A stretch of 64,000 nucleotides of DNA from Neisseria yangbaofengii (GCF_014898075.1 NZ_CP062976.1:2418001-2482000), one strand, 5' to 3'. Numbered from the stretch's first letter, positions 1 through 8,659 are shown. Notes: generated by a model from the letters alone, not told the origin. Numbers and translations: made by a program.

Positions 1-271
1 GTGCGGCATAGGCTGCCCATGCTTCATTGTCGTGGCGCAAGCCCAAAATCTGCATGCCGTAGCGGGCAAACAGTGAAATCACAGCGGCCAAATCCAATGA
101 TTCCGGATGCTCGAAATCCTGTACATCCAAAACAAACGGCACAATTTCCAAGCCTTGATATTGGCCGGTACGCTGGCGCAGAAATTCTTCCAATTCAGTT
201 AAATCTGCGGTGTGCAGATGAATAGCCAACACATCCAATCGTGCCGACTTAACGTCAAACGCGGGTTTCAT
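1..271 (-). CDS. minC: MinC septum-site determining protein, N-terminal part
   Basis: The minus-strand frame opens at ATG 271-269 and runs off the left edge of the window, giving about 90 residues that begin MKPAFDVKSARLDVLAIHLH. This resembles the N-terminal domain of neisserial MinC, which inhibits FtsZ assembly together with MinD and so places the division septum at mid-cell. Only the N-terminal FtsZ-interacting domain is visible; the C-terminal MinD-binding beta-helix and the expected minD and minE lie outside. The assignment rests on remembered similarity of the N-terminus, so it is good but not certain. The gene is divergent from the DUF2520 protein. Confidence 0.7.
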   Translation of the reverse strand, partial: MKPAFDVKSARLDVLAIHLHTADLTELEEFLRQRTGQYQGLEIVPFVLDVQDFEHPESLDLAAVISLFARYGMQILGLRHDNEAWAAYAA

Positions 272-340
272 AGTGAGTAAACAATAAAAAAATTTAATGA
301 CGTAAGTTTACCGTGTTAATCTAAGCTATTCAATCCGTTT

Positions 341-352
341 AGGCCGTCTGAA
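341..352 (+). repeat. DNA uptake sequence abutting a start codon
   Basis: A full AG-type uptake sequence (AGGCCGTCTGAA) ends exactly one base before the ATG at 353, so it occupies the position where a ribosome binding site would be. A single uptake sequence without an inverted partner here cannot form a terminator. Confidence 0.85.
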
Positions 353-1210
353 ATGAAAAAAATATTCCATATCGTAGGCGCAGGTCGCGTTGGACAAACT
401 TTTGCCGCTTTATTGAGCCGTCATCCCGATTGGCAGCTTTCCCACATCGTCAGCAGCAGCCTGCCGCCGAATGCTTTTGGGGCAACGGTTTTAGCGGATA
501 TGGCTGATTTGCCGCCGGCGGATGTGGTGGTGATTGCCACGCCGGACAATGCCATCGAAGCCACTGCCGAGCGCCTTGCCCATAAGGTCGAATTGAGCCC
601 GCAAACCGTGGTACTGCACTTGAGCGGCGCCAAAACCATACAGGTTTTACAAGCGGTTACGGAACGCGGCGCGTTGGCGGGCAGCCTGCATCCGGTGTTT
701 GCTTTTGCCGATGCCGAACGCTCGGTGGCGCATCTGGCCGGAAATTTGTGCGCCATCGAAGCGGAGCAGCCTCAGGCTGTCGAGATTTTGCAACAATTGG
801 CCGGCGCTTTGGGTTTAACCGCGTTTGCGATGCCGTCTGAATATAAAGCACGTTACCATGCGGCTTTGTCGGCGGCTTCCAATTTCAGCGTAACTTTGGC
901 TGCGTTTGCCCAAAATCTGCTCGCGCCTTTGGTCTTGCCAGAAGCCTTATCGCGCCGTTTGGTCGGCAGTTTGATGCAGCAGAGTATCGATAATTTGAGC
1001 AAACTACCGCCATTGCAAGCCCTGACCGGACCGATTGTGCGCGGCGACGACGGCACAGTGGCGGCACACTTGGCAGCGATGACGGCAGAAGAGCGGGCGG
1101 CATACCGTGTGTGGGCGCAGGCTACCTTGAATTTGGCCGCAGCAAGATTGGATAGACAATCGGTGGAAAAAGTTCAGGCGGCCTTGGATTCGGGAACGGA
1201 ATCTGTTTGA
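353..1210 (+). CDS. Rossmann-like and DUF2520 domain protein
   Basis: The 285-residue protein starts with a beta strand and a dinucleotide-binding loop GAGRVGQ at residues 9-15. This is followed by a second Rossmann signature (VVVIATPDNAI near residue 60) and a helical C-terminal half typical of DUF2520 proteins. Members resemble F420- or NADP-dependent oxidoreductases and the ketopantoate/prephenate reductase fold, but the substrate is not established. It stands alone between divergent minC and a broken Spy-like gene, so context adds nothing about substrate. The ATG directly follows an uptake sequence and no strong Shine-Dalgarno is seen. Confidence 0.8.
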   Translation: MKKIFHIVGAGRVGQTFAALLSRHPDWQLSHIVSSSLPPNAFGATVLADMADLPPADVVVIATPDNAIEATAERLAHKVELSPQTVVLHLSGAKTIQVLQAVTERGALAGSLHPVFAFADAERSVAHLAGNLCAIEAEQPQAVEILQQLAGALGLTAFAMPSEYKARYHAALSAASNFSVTLAAFAQNLLAPLVLPEALSRRLVGSLMQQSIDNLSKLPPLQALTGPIVRGDDGTVAAHLAAMTAEERAAYRVWAQATLNLAAARLDRQSVEKVQAALDSGTESV

Positions 1211-1269
1211 GGCCGTCTGAAACATATCGCTGCATGGTGGATTGATGCGCCGGTCAATTTAAACCAAAC

Positions 1270-1303
1270 CCAGGCTGTTTGAAACCATGTTTCAGACGGC
1301 CTT
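1270..1303. terminator. Imperfect uptake-sequence hairpin
   Basis: CAGGCTGTTTGAAA and TTTCAGACGGCCTTG form an imperfect inverted pair after the DUF2520 gene. One arm has drifted from the uptake consensus, so it probably serves as a terminator rather than as an uptake signal. Confidence 0.5.
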
Positions 1304-1327
1304 GGTTCATTGATTAACACATCAAAT

Positions 1328-1344
1328 TATAGTGGATTCACTAT
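1328..1344. repeat. End-only Correia-like fragment
   Basis: TATAGTGGATTCACTAT reads as the two terminal inverted repeats of a Correia-like element joined with no interior. It lies downstream of the broken Spy-like gene; a full element lies on that gene's other side. Confidence 0.55.
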
Positions 1345-1399
1345 GGTTTTGCGGCATTGGCGGCATATCAGAGTGTGGTTCGCCTTGCATATTCGGCTG

Positions 1400-1940
1400 T
1401 CACGGTTGGCCGTGTTGGGCTTTGCGGTGGGTACGTTCTTGTTGGCGTTTTTGCCGGTTTTCCAGCAATTGTTTTTGCTGCTTGGCCGTCAACACTTGGA
1501 AAATGCCGTGACGCTCTTTCAAGCGTTTCACTTCCATGTCGGCCATGTGCTGTTTGCGCTCGGCAGCGTGTTGTTCAAATTCGGCCTGACGTTCGTTGAT
1601 CAAGCGGCGGGCAGCGGCTTCATTGAAGTTTTTGCCGGTAATCAAGGCTTGTTCGGAGGCGCGGCATTGCTGTATTTTTTGTTGGCATTCGGCGCGGTTG
1701 GCGGCATAAAGTGCCTGACGTGAGTCGGTTTGTTGCGGACGGTTGGCTTCCATGATTTTTTGGATTTGTGCTTTTTGTTTGCTGCCCAGATTCAATGCTT
1801 GCAAACCGCAAGGCAATTTGCCTTTTTGATGCATTTTCTGGCCGTGTTTGTGCATGTGGCTCTGTTTGACCGGACAGCTGTTTTGCGATACGGCTCAGCG
1901 ACCGGTCAAACCGATTAAAGAAGCAGCGGTAACGGCAATA
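1400..1940 (-). pseudogene. Spy/CpxP-family periplasmic protein, broken at its N-terminus
   Basis: The minus-strand frame encodes a basic, Gln-rich helical protein with a periplasmic-chaperone look of the Spy/CpxP (LTxxQ) kind; the run LTAKQQKQLLENRQKRQQE near the C-terminus matches the LTxxQ motif. The longest open stretch from an ATG begins at 1855 (151 residues). The same frame continues upstream through 13 more codons to a TGA at 1897-1895 and then reads AVTAASLIGLTG, a typical signal-peptide core. That core runs directly into the end of a Correia-like element at 1941. Start codon and signal peptide are therefore lost or cut off, and any product from 1855 could not be exported. Related proteins bind misfolded periplasmic proteins or metals; here the gene is probably dead. 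Confidence 0.7.
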
Positions 1941-2044
1941 TATAGTGAATCTACTTTAAAATAGTACGGCGTTGGCTCGCAGCTGTATATCTATACTGTC
2001 TTCGGCTCGCCGCCTTGCCCTATTTTTAAAGTGAATCCACTATA
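1941..2044. mobile_element. Correia-like repeat element (short form)
   Basis: This 104-bp element begins TATAGTGAATCTACTTTAAA and ends with the inverse, TTTAAAGTGAATCCACTATA. Its interior holds the typical GTACGGCGTTGGCTCG and CTGTCTTCGGCTCGCCGCC segments of neisserial Correia elements. Such elements are non-autonomous, insert at TA and can carry promoters or RNase III and IHF sites. Its left end abuts the signal-peptide remnant of the Spy-like gene. A second terminal repeat (2041-2060) overlaps the right end, suggesting a nested or repeated insertion. Confidence 0.8.
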
Positions 2045-2124
2045 GTGAATTCACTTTAAAAGTATTACAACGTAAACGGCCAGTTCCCAATTTTCAGACG
2101 GCATCAATGTGAGTTAAAGAACCC

Positions 2125-2202
2125 GTGCGTGCTTTGGCACGCACCCTACCGTTGTCGGGAAGGGATTAGCTGTCGTAGGGTGGGCAACTTGTTGCCCACC
2201 AA
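2125..2202. repeat. Pair of GC-rich hairpins
   Basis: Two consecutive perfect hairpins are visible: GTGCGTGC-TTTG-GCACGCAC and GGTGGGCAAC-TT-GTTGCCCACC, separated by a short linker containing CTACCGTTGTCGGG. I remember similar GTGGGCAAC hairpins scattered in neisserial intergenic DNA, so this is likely a dispersed repeat. There is no coding potential of note. Confidence 0.5.
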
Positions 2203-2350
2203 AACCATATTTCAACTATCATTGATTCACTGGTTTGTACAGAAAATTTGGTTGATTCATTATATAATTCATGCAAATCTGGGTTTTGCTAAGCTTTCGG
2301 GCCGTCTGAAAAATCATCAATAGGTTAATTTTTTGGCATTCAAGTTAAAC

Positions 2351-2383
2351 AAAAACAGCGCATCGATGAGCGATGCGCTGTCG
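2351..2383 (-). terminator. mqo terminator
   Basis: On the minus strand the hairpin AGCGCATCG/CGATGCGCT is followed by a T-rich tract (TGTTTTTGTTT), about 20 bases past the mqo stop codon. This is a standard intrinsic terminator without an uptake sequence. Confidence 0.85.
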
Positions 2384-2403
2384 GGATAATATCTAAATGC
2401 CTA

Positions 2404-3876
2404 TCAATGATGGATGCCCAACACTTTGGCAGTATGGCTGATGATTTCTTCGGCAAATTCAGGATTGTCGTTCAGTTTCACGCCATAGCTCGGAATAAGC
2501 TCTTTTATACGGCCTTGCCATGCGTCTTTGTGTTGCGGGAAGCATTGGTTGACTAAGCGAATCATCAGCGGTACGGCAGTTGACGCGCCCGGTGATGCGC
2601 CCAAAAGGGCAGCCAAAGAGCCGTCTTCATGCATCACCAATTCGGTACCGAATTGCAATACGCCGCCTTTTTTGTTGTCTTTCTTAATCACTTGCACGCG
2701 TTGGCCGGCAGTAATCAGTTCCCACTCGTCAGGATTGGCGTTCGGGTAGTATTCCATCAACGAGGCAATGCGCTCTTCTTTTGTTTTGCGCAATTCGCCC
2801 AGCAGGTATTTGGTCAGCGGCAGGTTGTCCCAACCGGCGCGCAAAATCGGCAGCAGGTTGTCGCGGTGAATCGACATCGGCAGGTCCATCATCGAGCCTT
2901 GCTTCAGGAAGTTGGGTTTGAAGCCGGCATACGGGCCGAACATTAAATGGCGTTTGCCGTCAACGTGGCGGGTATCCAAGTGCGGTACCGACATCGGCGG
3001 CGCACCGACCGAAGCTTGGCCGTATACTTTGGCGTTGTGGCGCTCGGATGTCGCTTCGTTGTTGTTGCGCAAGAACAAGCCGGATACAGGGAAGCCGCCA
3101 TAGCCACGGCCTTCCGGAATGCCGGATTTTTGCAGCAGCGACAGGGCACCGCCGCCCGCGCCCAAGAAGACGAAACGGGTGCGCAGGGTGAGTTTTTGCG
3201 TATTGTCGCGGGTGTCGCAGGTTTTGATGGCCCATGCGCCGTCGGCTTCGCGGTTGATTTCTTCCGCATGGCGGTTGCACAACAATTTCACGCCGCGGCT
3301 GGTCAGGTTTTCAATCATTTGGCGGGTGATGTTGCCGAAATCGACGTCGGTGCCTTCTGCCGAGTAGTTGGCGGCAACCGGTTGGTTTTCGTTACGGCCT
3401 TCGATGACCAATGGCGCCCATTCGTGGATTTTGTTGCGGTCGGTCGAGAATTCCATTTTCTCGAACAATTTTTGTTTTTTAAATGCGTCAAAACGTTTCG
3501 GCAGGTAGGCGCAATGGTCGTCGGTCATCACAAACGACATATGCGGCACGCTATTGATAAACGAGTTGTCGGCCATTTTGCCTTCGCTGACCAAAGCCGC
3601 CCAGAATTGGCGGCTGATCATGAATTGTTCGGCAATATTCAACGAACGTTCGGGGTCGACGGTGCCGTCGCTGCCCAACGGGGCATAGTTTAATTCGCAC
3701 AAAGCCGAGTGGCCGGTGCCGGCATTGTTCCAAGGGTTGGATGATTCTTGTGCAATATCGTCAAGGCGTTCGACAATGGTGATTTCCCAAGAGGGTTCGA
3801 GTTCTTTGAGCAGAATACCCAAAGTGGCACTCATGATTCCTCCACCAACCAATACAACGTCAGTTGCTTCAGCCAT
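2404..3876 (-). CDS. mqo: Malate:quinone oxidoreductase
   Basis: The 490-residue FAD enzyme oxidises malate to oxaloacetate at the inner face of the cytoplasmic membrane and passes electrons to quinone, replacing or supplementing NAD malate dehydrogenase in the TCA cycle. The N-terminus has an FAD-binding loop VGGGIMSATLG (residues 10-20), followed by the family hallmark SSNPWNNAGTGHSALCELNY. The length equals the usual Mqo length. The start at 3876 is supported by AGGAG seven bases upstream. It is monocistronic, with its own terminator at 2351-2383. Confidence 0.97.
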   Translation of the reverse strand: MAEATDVVLVGGGIMSATLGILLKELEPSWEITIVERLDDIAQESSNPWNNAGTGHSALCELNYAPLGSDGTVDPERSLNIAEQFMISRQFWAALVSEGKMADNSFINSVPHMSFVMTDDHCAYLPKRFDAFKKQKLFEKMEFSTDRNKIHEWAPLVIEGRNENQPVAANYSAEGTDVDFGNITRQMIENLTSRGVKLLCNRHAEEINREADGAWAIKTCDTRDNTQKLTLRTRFVFLGAGGGALSLLQKSGIPEGRGYGGFPVSGLFLRNNNEATSERHNAKVYGQASVGAPPMSVPHLDTRHVDGKRHLMFGPYAGFKPNFLKQGSMMDLPMSIHRDNLLPILRAGWDNLPLTKYLLGELRKTKEERIASLMEYYPNANPDEWELITAGQRVQVIKKDNKKGGVLQFGTELVMHEDGSLAALLGASPGASTAVPLMIRLVNQCFPQHKDAWQGRIKELIPSYGVKLNDNPEFAEEIISHTAKVLGIHH

Positions 3877-4040
3877 GGTTATACTCCTAAAGGATGGGCA
3901 ATGATTTGCCTTTATGATTATTCCGTATTGGTGTCATCTGTGCATATACAGATTGTTAACAACGTATATTCTTAGAATTTAGTAGATTTCGCGCAGAAAT
4001 GCAAAGATTTTATGAAAGGAATCAGTAGATTCGATGATAT

Positions 4041-4070
4041 AAAGGCCGTCTGAAACATTCAGACGGCCTT
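4041..4070 (-). terminator. Uptake-sequence hairpin terminator
   Basis: GGCCGTCTGAA-ACA-TTCAGACGGCC is an inverted uptake-sequence pair downstream of the TM2 gene and upstream of mqo. Confidence 0.8.
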
Positions 4071-4175
4071 GTAGGGTAAGGGATTGATTGTTTATGTATG
4101 AAAAATCATTAACATCAAAAAATTTTTAGATTTTCAAAAAAAGTCAAAATAAGTAAGCGTGTTTGCGCTCAAAAA

Positions 4176-4415
4176 TTACACGATAATCGCGCCGAGCGAG
4201 TCGGTGGGTTTGAATGCCGCCAATACGCCCTCGATGATGCCGACGATGGCCGGAATGCCGGTCCAGCAGAATACGGCGTAAAACAACCCCATCCATACGC
4301 GACCGGCGCAGAATTTATGTACGCCGAACGAGCCAAACAATAAGGCCATGGCGACATAAAGCGCTTTATTGCAAGTGTGGGGATAAGACGCGGCATAAGA
4401 AAAAGACGGTTGCAT
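4176..4415 (-). CDS. TM2 domain membrane protein
   Basis: This is a 79-residue protein with two transmembrane helices (about residues 20-40 and 43-66) joined by a short basic turn. The sequence FGSFGVHKFCAGRVWMGLFY matches the TM2 domain pattern, in which a G-x-H-x-F-Y/C-x-G motif links the helices. TM2 proteins are small inner-membrane proteins of unknown biochemical role. AAAGG lies just upstream of the ATG at 4415. An uptake-sequence terminator follows, so the gene is probably transcribed alone. Confidence 0.85.
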   Translation of the reverse strand: MQPSFSYAASYPHTCNKALYVAMALLFGSFGVHKFCAGRVWMGLFYAVFCWTGIPAIVGIIEGVLAAFKPTDSLGAIIV

Positions 4416-4649
4416 AATACCTTTCTTAATCGATTGTTCTTGTTCTCAACAATGAGTATATAGGGTAGAACGCGGCAGACTCAAGGCCGTCTGAAACAGG
4501 TTTACTTGAATTTGCGTGTTTACGAAAAGATTTGAATTAAACTGAATTGAGAAACAAGTTTTCCTTGATAACCAAAATTATTTAGCCGCGCATAAAAATT
4601 CTTTTGTGCTGCAGCCAATAAACGGTTACATTGTGCGATTATTTTGTTT

Positions 4650-5337
4650 TTCAACGGTATAAGCATGAGCGGCAATCGCGATTTTTCCCCGCGAAATTTT
4701 GCAAGACAAGATTATCAAAAGCCAAAACAAATCCGTGGCCAGTGTGAAAAAGCCGAGTATTCTCAGCTTTTGGGGCGGCAATGCCGGTTTCGGCTATTTG
4801 GCTTATTTGTAAAGTGGTCGGCGGCATTCCGGCTGAACGGGCGGGGTTGGCGGCTTTGTTGGGCGCGGCGGTGTTCCCGATTTGTCTGGTTTGTATTTTG
4901 ATTGGCGGCGGTGAATTGGTCACCGGCAATATGATGTCGCTCGGTTCCTTAACCAAAACAGTATCGGTCAAACTGTTGGCGCGTAACCGGCTGATTGTCA
5001 GTCTCGGTAACTTGGACGGTGCGATGGCGGTTGAGCAAGCTAAGTCGGTATGGATTTCGGTTGTGTCTTTATTTCTGCCGTCGCGTGTAATTGGATGGGG
5101 TGTACGGGTATTTGGTTTTGCTTCGGCTTGAAATTCACCTACGGCCGTATTTGGGCGATATGGTTTCCGGTGATGATTTTCGTGTTAATCGGTTTCCAAC
5201 GGTTTGTTGTCAATATGTTTATTATTCCCGCCGGCATTTGGGCGGGTGCAGATGTGGCGCGGGGATATTTTTCCCGAACATGATTCCCGTGTTTTGGGGG
5301 AATGTGGCCGGCGGTCCGTTGTTTGTCGGCGCATCCT
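4650..5337 (+). pseudogene. Formate/nitrite transporter (FocA/NirC family), frameshifted
   Basis: Family segments appear in order but in different frames. First, DNA from about 4690 to 4810 reads EILQDKIIKSQNKSVASV and then FWGGNAGFGYLAYL. The 4781-5131 frame then gives ERAGLAALLGAAVFPICLV and GGGELVTGNMM. The frame near 5135-5283 gives YGRIWAIWFPVMIFVLIGFQ and NMFIIPAGIWAGADV. A third frame ends with NMIPVFWGNVAGGPLFVGAS. These match the pore helices and the terminal NLIP-x-x-x-GN-x-x-GG motif of the FNT pentameric channel family. At least three frame changes, plus missing segments in the middle, make a working channel impossible. It stands alone with no formate or nitrite enzyme next to it. 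Confidence 0.8.
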
Positions 5338-5461
5338 AAACCTGTATGCGCCTGCAAGCATTTGCCGAAAGAAGGTTTTTCGATTTAAACGATTTGTTAA
5401 AAAACGGCGTCTACCCTGGCATCGGGTAAACTCCGTCTTGATTTCGAGGCCGTCTGAAGGC

Positions 5462-6043
5462 TTAAAACTTCAATTCGCCCTGTTCCGAAACAAAACTGTC
5501 TAAAGCAATATCGTGCGGCTCGATGGGCAATTCACCGACCAATTGGCAGCCGAAGCCCACGCCTATGGTGCGGGGGTGTAAACGGTATTTCATCTGCGCC
5601 AAAGACACATCATAAAAGCCGCCGGCCTGCCCCAAGCGGTAGCCGCGTTTATCAATGCCGACAATCGGCACCAACAATACATCCAAGCGATGCACGCGGC
5701 GTTTTTCGCCGGCAAACTGCGGAATAAACAATTTAGCTTGTCCGCGTTTGCGCTCGGGTTGCTGTGTTTTGTCGGCCAAATAGCGTGTAAACCACAAGCG
5801 TCGGCTGTGCGGCTCAATATAAGGCAGATAAAGTTTTGCCCCGCGCGTCAAGGCCGTCTGAATAAAATCGTCCAAACGCAATTCCTTGCCAAGCGGCCAA
5901 TATACACCGATGTGGCGGCCTTTTTTGATGTGTCGCTTCAGTAGGCGGTTGATGGTTTGCGTGGCGGCAGCGCGTTCGGCAGGAGGCATTTGCGCCCGCG
6001 CCCGGCGCAACTTGCGGCGTAATTCGGTTTTATCAAGATTCAT
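5462..6043 (-). CDS. 5-formyltetrahydrofolate cyclo-ligase
   Basis: The 193-residue protein converts 5-formyl-THF to 5,10-methenyl-THF using ATP, returning stored folate to the one-carbon pool. Visible family features are the basic N-terminus MNLDKTELRRKLRRAR, the ATP/folate-site region GVYWPLGKELRLD and the signature LVPIVGIDKRGYRLGQAGGFYD, a variant of the usual GxGxGxYD. I chose ATG 6043 because it starts at the expected place. An in-frame extension to 6124 would add 27 residues that overlap the upstream region of the divergent small membrane protein. An uptake sequence lies just past the stop. Confidence 0.9.
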   Translation of the reverse strand: MNLDKTELRRKLRRARAQMPPAERAAATQTINRLLKRHIKKGRHIGVYWPLGKELRLDDFIQTALTRGAKLYLPYIEPHSRRLWFTRYLADKTQQPERKRGQAKLFIPQFAGEKRRVHRLDVLLVPIVGIDKRGYRLGQAGGFYDVSLAQMKYRLHPRTIGVGFGCQLVGELPIEPHDIALDSFVSEQGELKF

Positions 6044-6115
6044 TAGCTTCTCCGTTCGGGCGGATGGGGCGGATTTGAGGTAAAATCCGTTTCTCTTGTC
6101 ATGAGGAACACGATT

Positions 6116-6361
6116 ATGCGGCATATCGTCATTATCGGCTATTTATTTGTGGCGGTGATGTTTTCCGCCGCACAGCCCGGCATTGCACGCGCCTTGATTT
6201 ATCTGCTGTTTTGGGCGGTGTTGCCGATGATTTTTTTATCATGGGTGGTGGCCGCACGCAGCCGCAACCGCTTGATGAAACGGGCCGACCGTGCCGAAAG
6301 CGAGGCCTTAAGGCAGAAAAAACAAACGGCGGAGCAGGCGCAAAATTCCGATTCGGAATGA
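6116..6361 (+). CDS. Small membrane protein of unknown function
   Basis: The 81-residue protein has two hydrophobic segments (about residues 2-20 and 24-46), followed by a charged, Gln/Lys-rich cytoplasmic tail (SRNRLMKRADRAESEALRQK). I do not recognise a named family. ATG 6116 is preferred over 6101 because GAGGA lies eight bases upstream. It is divergent from the cyclo-ligase gene and upstream of the rpsB promoter region. Confidence 0.6.
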   Translation: MRHIVIIGYLFVAVMFSAAQPGIARALIYLLFWAVLPMIFLSWVVAARSRNRLMKRADRAESEALRQKKQTAEQAQNSDSE

Positions 6362-6431
6362 TTCGGCTGCGGCGATCATTCAGGCCGCCTGAAAAATCCG
6401 ACAATACGCGCAGCAAAGCACGACATTTCCC

Positions 6432-6594
6432 TTTTCAGACGGCCTGTTATCCTATATAATTCTCGGGCTTTTGATTTTAAAAGCAAATTTCCATTTTCTA
6501 AACTATGCCCACTTTCGCCGAAGGGTGCTTGGTTCAAGCCAAGTTCTATGCGATTGAATGTGTGCTCTTAACCCTTTCAAATTTAAGGAATATT
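6432..6594 (+). promoter_or_regulatory. rpsB promoter and structured leader
   Basis: A -10 box TATAAT at 6455-6460 lies 17 bases downstream of a weak -35 (TTTTCA, 6432-6437) that overlaps an uptake sequence. The transcript leader of over 100 nt includes a clear hairpin CTTGG-TTCAAG-CCAAG (6529-6544). S2 leaders bind S2 to autoregulate in enterobacteria; the same role here is inference. Confidence 0.5.
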
Positions 6595-7320
6595 ATGTCT
6601 CAAATTACCATGCGTCAGATGATTGAAGCCGGTGTTCACTTTGGTCACCAAACCCGTTTCTGGAACCCGAAAATGGAACAATACATTTTCGGCGCGCGCA
6701 ACAAAATCCATATCGTAAACTTGGAAAAAACCTTGCCGATGTTCCAAGACGCGCAAGAAGCGGTTCGTCGTCTGGTTGCCAACAAAGGCACCGTATTGTT
6801 TGTCGGTACCAAACGCCAGGCACGCGAAATCATCCGTGAAGAAGCGACCCGTGCGGACATGCCTTTCGTTGACCACCGTTGGTTGGGCGGCATGTTGACC
6901 AACTACAAAACCGTGAAACAGTCTATCAAGCGTTTGGAAGAAAAAACTGCTGCTCTGGAAAATGCTGCCGAAGCCGGTTACAGCAAAAAAGAAATTCTGG
7001 AAATGCAACGCGACGTTGAGAAACTGGAACGCTCTTTGGGCGGTATCAAAAACATGAAAGGCCTGCCTGACGCCATTTTCGTGATTGACACCGGTTACCA
7101 AAAAGGTACTTTGGTCGAAGCTGAAAAATTGGGTATCCCTGTGATCGCCGTTGTCGATACCAACAACAGCCCTGATGGCGTGAAATACGTGATTCCGGGT
7201 AACGATGACTCTGCAAAAGCCATCCGTTTGTACTGCCGCGGTATCGCCGATGCCGTTTTGGAAGGCAAAAACCAAGCCTTGCAGGAAACCGTTGCCGCTG
7301 CCCAAGCTGCTGCTGAATAA
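6595..7320 (+). CDS. rpsB: Ribosomal protein S2
   Basis: The 241-residue protein is a component of the 30S subunit and is required for S1 binding. The N-terminus [20 protein letters not shown] and the run [12 protein letters not shown] are diagnostic. The start at 6595 follows AAGGA and matches the family N-terminus; a longer in-frame extension to 6505 is leader RNA. It is followed by tsf after an attenuator-like hairpin, the order seen in most bacteria. Confidence 0.98.
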   Translation: MSQITMRQMIEAGVHFGHQTRFWNPKMEQYIFGARNKIHIVNLEKTLPMFQDAQEAVRRLVANKGTVLFVGTKRQAREIIREEATRADMPFVDHRWLGGMLTNYKTVKQSIKRLEEKTAALENAAEAGYSKKEILEMQRDVEKLERSLGGIKNMKGLPDAIFVIDTGYQKGTLVEAEKLGIPVIAVVDTNNSPDGVKYVIPGNDDSAKAIRLYCRGIADAVLEGKNQALQETVAAAQAAAE

Positions 7321-7334
7321 TACAGCGACGAAAG

Positions 7335-7358
7335 AGGGGGCTTTTAGCCCCTTTTTTC
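7335..7358 (+). terminator. rpsB-tsf intergenic hairpin
   Basis: GGGGCTTTTAGCCCC followed by TTTTTT. It would give partial termination between rpsB and tsf, lowering tsf transcription relative to rpsB. Confidence 0.8.
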
Positions 7359-7446
7359 AGATAACCAAGCGCGGCTTAACGCCGCACTTACCGATTCCGA
7401 ATAAAGCCGATTGGCTTTATTTTCCTAAAAATTCAAGGAGTTTAAC

Positions 7447-8301
7447 ATGGCAGATATTACTGCAAAAATGGTTGCCGACCTGCGCGCCGCTACCGGTCTG
7501 GGTATGATGGAATGCAAAAAAGCGTTGGTTGAAGCCGAAGGCAACATGGAAAAAGCCGAAGAAATCCTGCGCATCAAATCAGGCGCGAAAGCCGGCAAAT
7601 TGGCTGGCCGTACTGCTGCCGAAGGCGTATTGGCTTATGCCATCGAAGGCAACTTGGGTGCTTTGGTTGAAGTAAACTGCGAAACCGACTTCGTAGCAAA
7701 AGATGCCGGCTTTGTGGCTTTTGCCAACTCTGTGGCCAAAACTGCCGTTGCGCAAAAACCTGCTTCAGTAGAAGCCTTGAGCGAAGCCGTTGAAGCCGAG
7801 CGTAAAGAAATCATCGCCAAATTGGGCGAAAACATGTCCGTACGCCGTTTCGAATTGATCGACACCCAAAACCAGCTGACTGCCTACATCCACGGTGCTT
7901 TGGCGACTGAAGGTGTATTGGTTGAATTCAAAGGTTCTGAAGATGTTGCCCGTAAAATCGGTATGCATATCGTAGCCGCTAAACCGGTTTGCGTTTCAGA
8001 AGCCGAAGTGGATGCTGAAACCGTTGAAAAAGAACGCCGCATCTACACCCAGCAAGCCATCGAGTCTGGCAAACCTGCCGACATCGCTGAAAAAATGGTA
8101 GAAGGCCGCATCCGTAAATTCTTGGCAGAAATTACTTTGAACGGCCAACCGTTCGTGATGAACCCGGATCAAACCGTGGCCCAATTCGCCAAAGAAAACG
8201 GCACTGAAATCATCAGCTTTGTACGTTACAAAGTAGGTGACGGTATTGAGAAAAAAGAAGTTGACTACGCTGCCGAAGTAGCCGCTGCCGCTAAAGTGTA
8301 A
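7447..8301 (+). CDS. tsf: Elongation factor Ts
   Basis: The 284-residue protein is the guanine nucleotide exchange factor for EF-Tu. The N-terminal UBA-like domain is visible ([20 protein letters not shown]), followed by the core motif [12 protein letters not shown] near residue 78 that contacts EF-Tu. The length matches the family. AAGGAG lies seven bases before the ATG. It is cotranscribed with rpsB through a leaky hairpin and ends at a strong terminator. Confidence 0.98.
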   Translation: MADITAKMVADLRAATGLGMMECKKALVEAEGNMEKAEEILRIKSGAKAGKLAGRTAAEGVLAYAIEGNLGALVEVNCETDFVAKDAGFVAFANSVAKTAVAQKPASVEALSEAVEAERKEIIAKLGENMSVRRFELIDTQNQLTAYIHGALATEGVLVEFKGSEDVARKIGMHIVAAKPVCVSEAEVDAETVEKERRIYTQQAIESGKPADIAEKMVEGRIRKFLAEITLNGQPFVMNPDQTVAQFAKENGTEIISFVRYKVGDGIEKKEVDYAAEVAAAAKV

Positions 8302-8314
8302 TCAGCCATGAATA

Positions 8315-8361
8315 AGAAAGCACCTGGATTCATTCATATTGAATCAGGGTGCTTTTTTTTG
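8315..8361 (+). terminator. tsf terminator
   Basis: The stem AAGCACCTGGATTCA / TTGAATCAGGGTGCTT, with one mismatch, is followed by TTTTTTTT: a strong intrinsic terminator. Confidence 0.92.
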
Positions 8362-8370
8362 AGAATTTTA

Positions 8371-8413
8371 TTCAGACGGCCTGTTGATTTGTATGAAATA
8401 CAGGCCGTCTGAA
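8371..8413. repeat. Inverted uptake-sequence pair
   Basis: TTCAGACGGCCTG and CAGGCCGTCTGAA are separated by about 17 bases after tsf. It may act as a second terminator. Confidence 0.75.
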
Positions 8414-8467
8414 AACCGAATGAGTTGAATTCACGTTAAACACATGTTTTGATTTATCTACGGAAAA

Positions 8468-8573
8468 TATAGTGGATTCACTTTAAAATAGGACAAGGCG
8501 GTGAGCCGAAGACAGTATAGATAATACGGCCAGGCGAGCCAACGCCGTACTATTTTAAAGTGGATTTACTATA
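8468..8573. mobile_element. Correia-like repeat element (short form)
   Basis: This 106-bp element begins TATAGTGGATTCACTTTAAA and ends TTTAAAGTGGATTTACTATA. The interior GGACAAGGCGGTGAGCCGAA, ACAGTATAGATAATACGG and GGCGAGCCAACGCCGTAC follow the Correia plan. It sits between tsf and pyrH, 150 bases upstream of the pyrH start, where it could add a promoter or an RNA-processing site. Confidence 0.85.
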
Positions 8574-8659
8574 CTAAAATTGAATAAAATTCAAGGCGTT
8601 TATTCTTGTTAAGCCACTCATTGCACATACCAGCGTATCTCTATTTTTATATTGTTGAA

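Larger units (their letters stand above)
1856..2403. other. Intergenic region without an intact gene
   Basis: The region holds the lost 5' end of the Spy-like gene, the Correia-like element, the two GC-rich hairpins, a lone uptake sequence near 2300 and the mqo terminator. I see no further gene. Confidence 0.7.

Noticed and set aside
1310-1723. A 137-residue plus-strand frame
   Set aside because: Antisense to the Spy/CpxP-like pseudogene, whose protein is far more plausible.
2947-3693. A 248-residue plus-strand frame inside mqo
   Set aside because: Antisense shadow of a clear Mqo gene; no start signals or family match.
6583-7305. A 240-residue open frame on the minus strand across rpsB
   Set aside because: It is the shadow of rpsB, a highly expressed gene with strong codon bias. 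Its translation has no recognisable domain.
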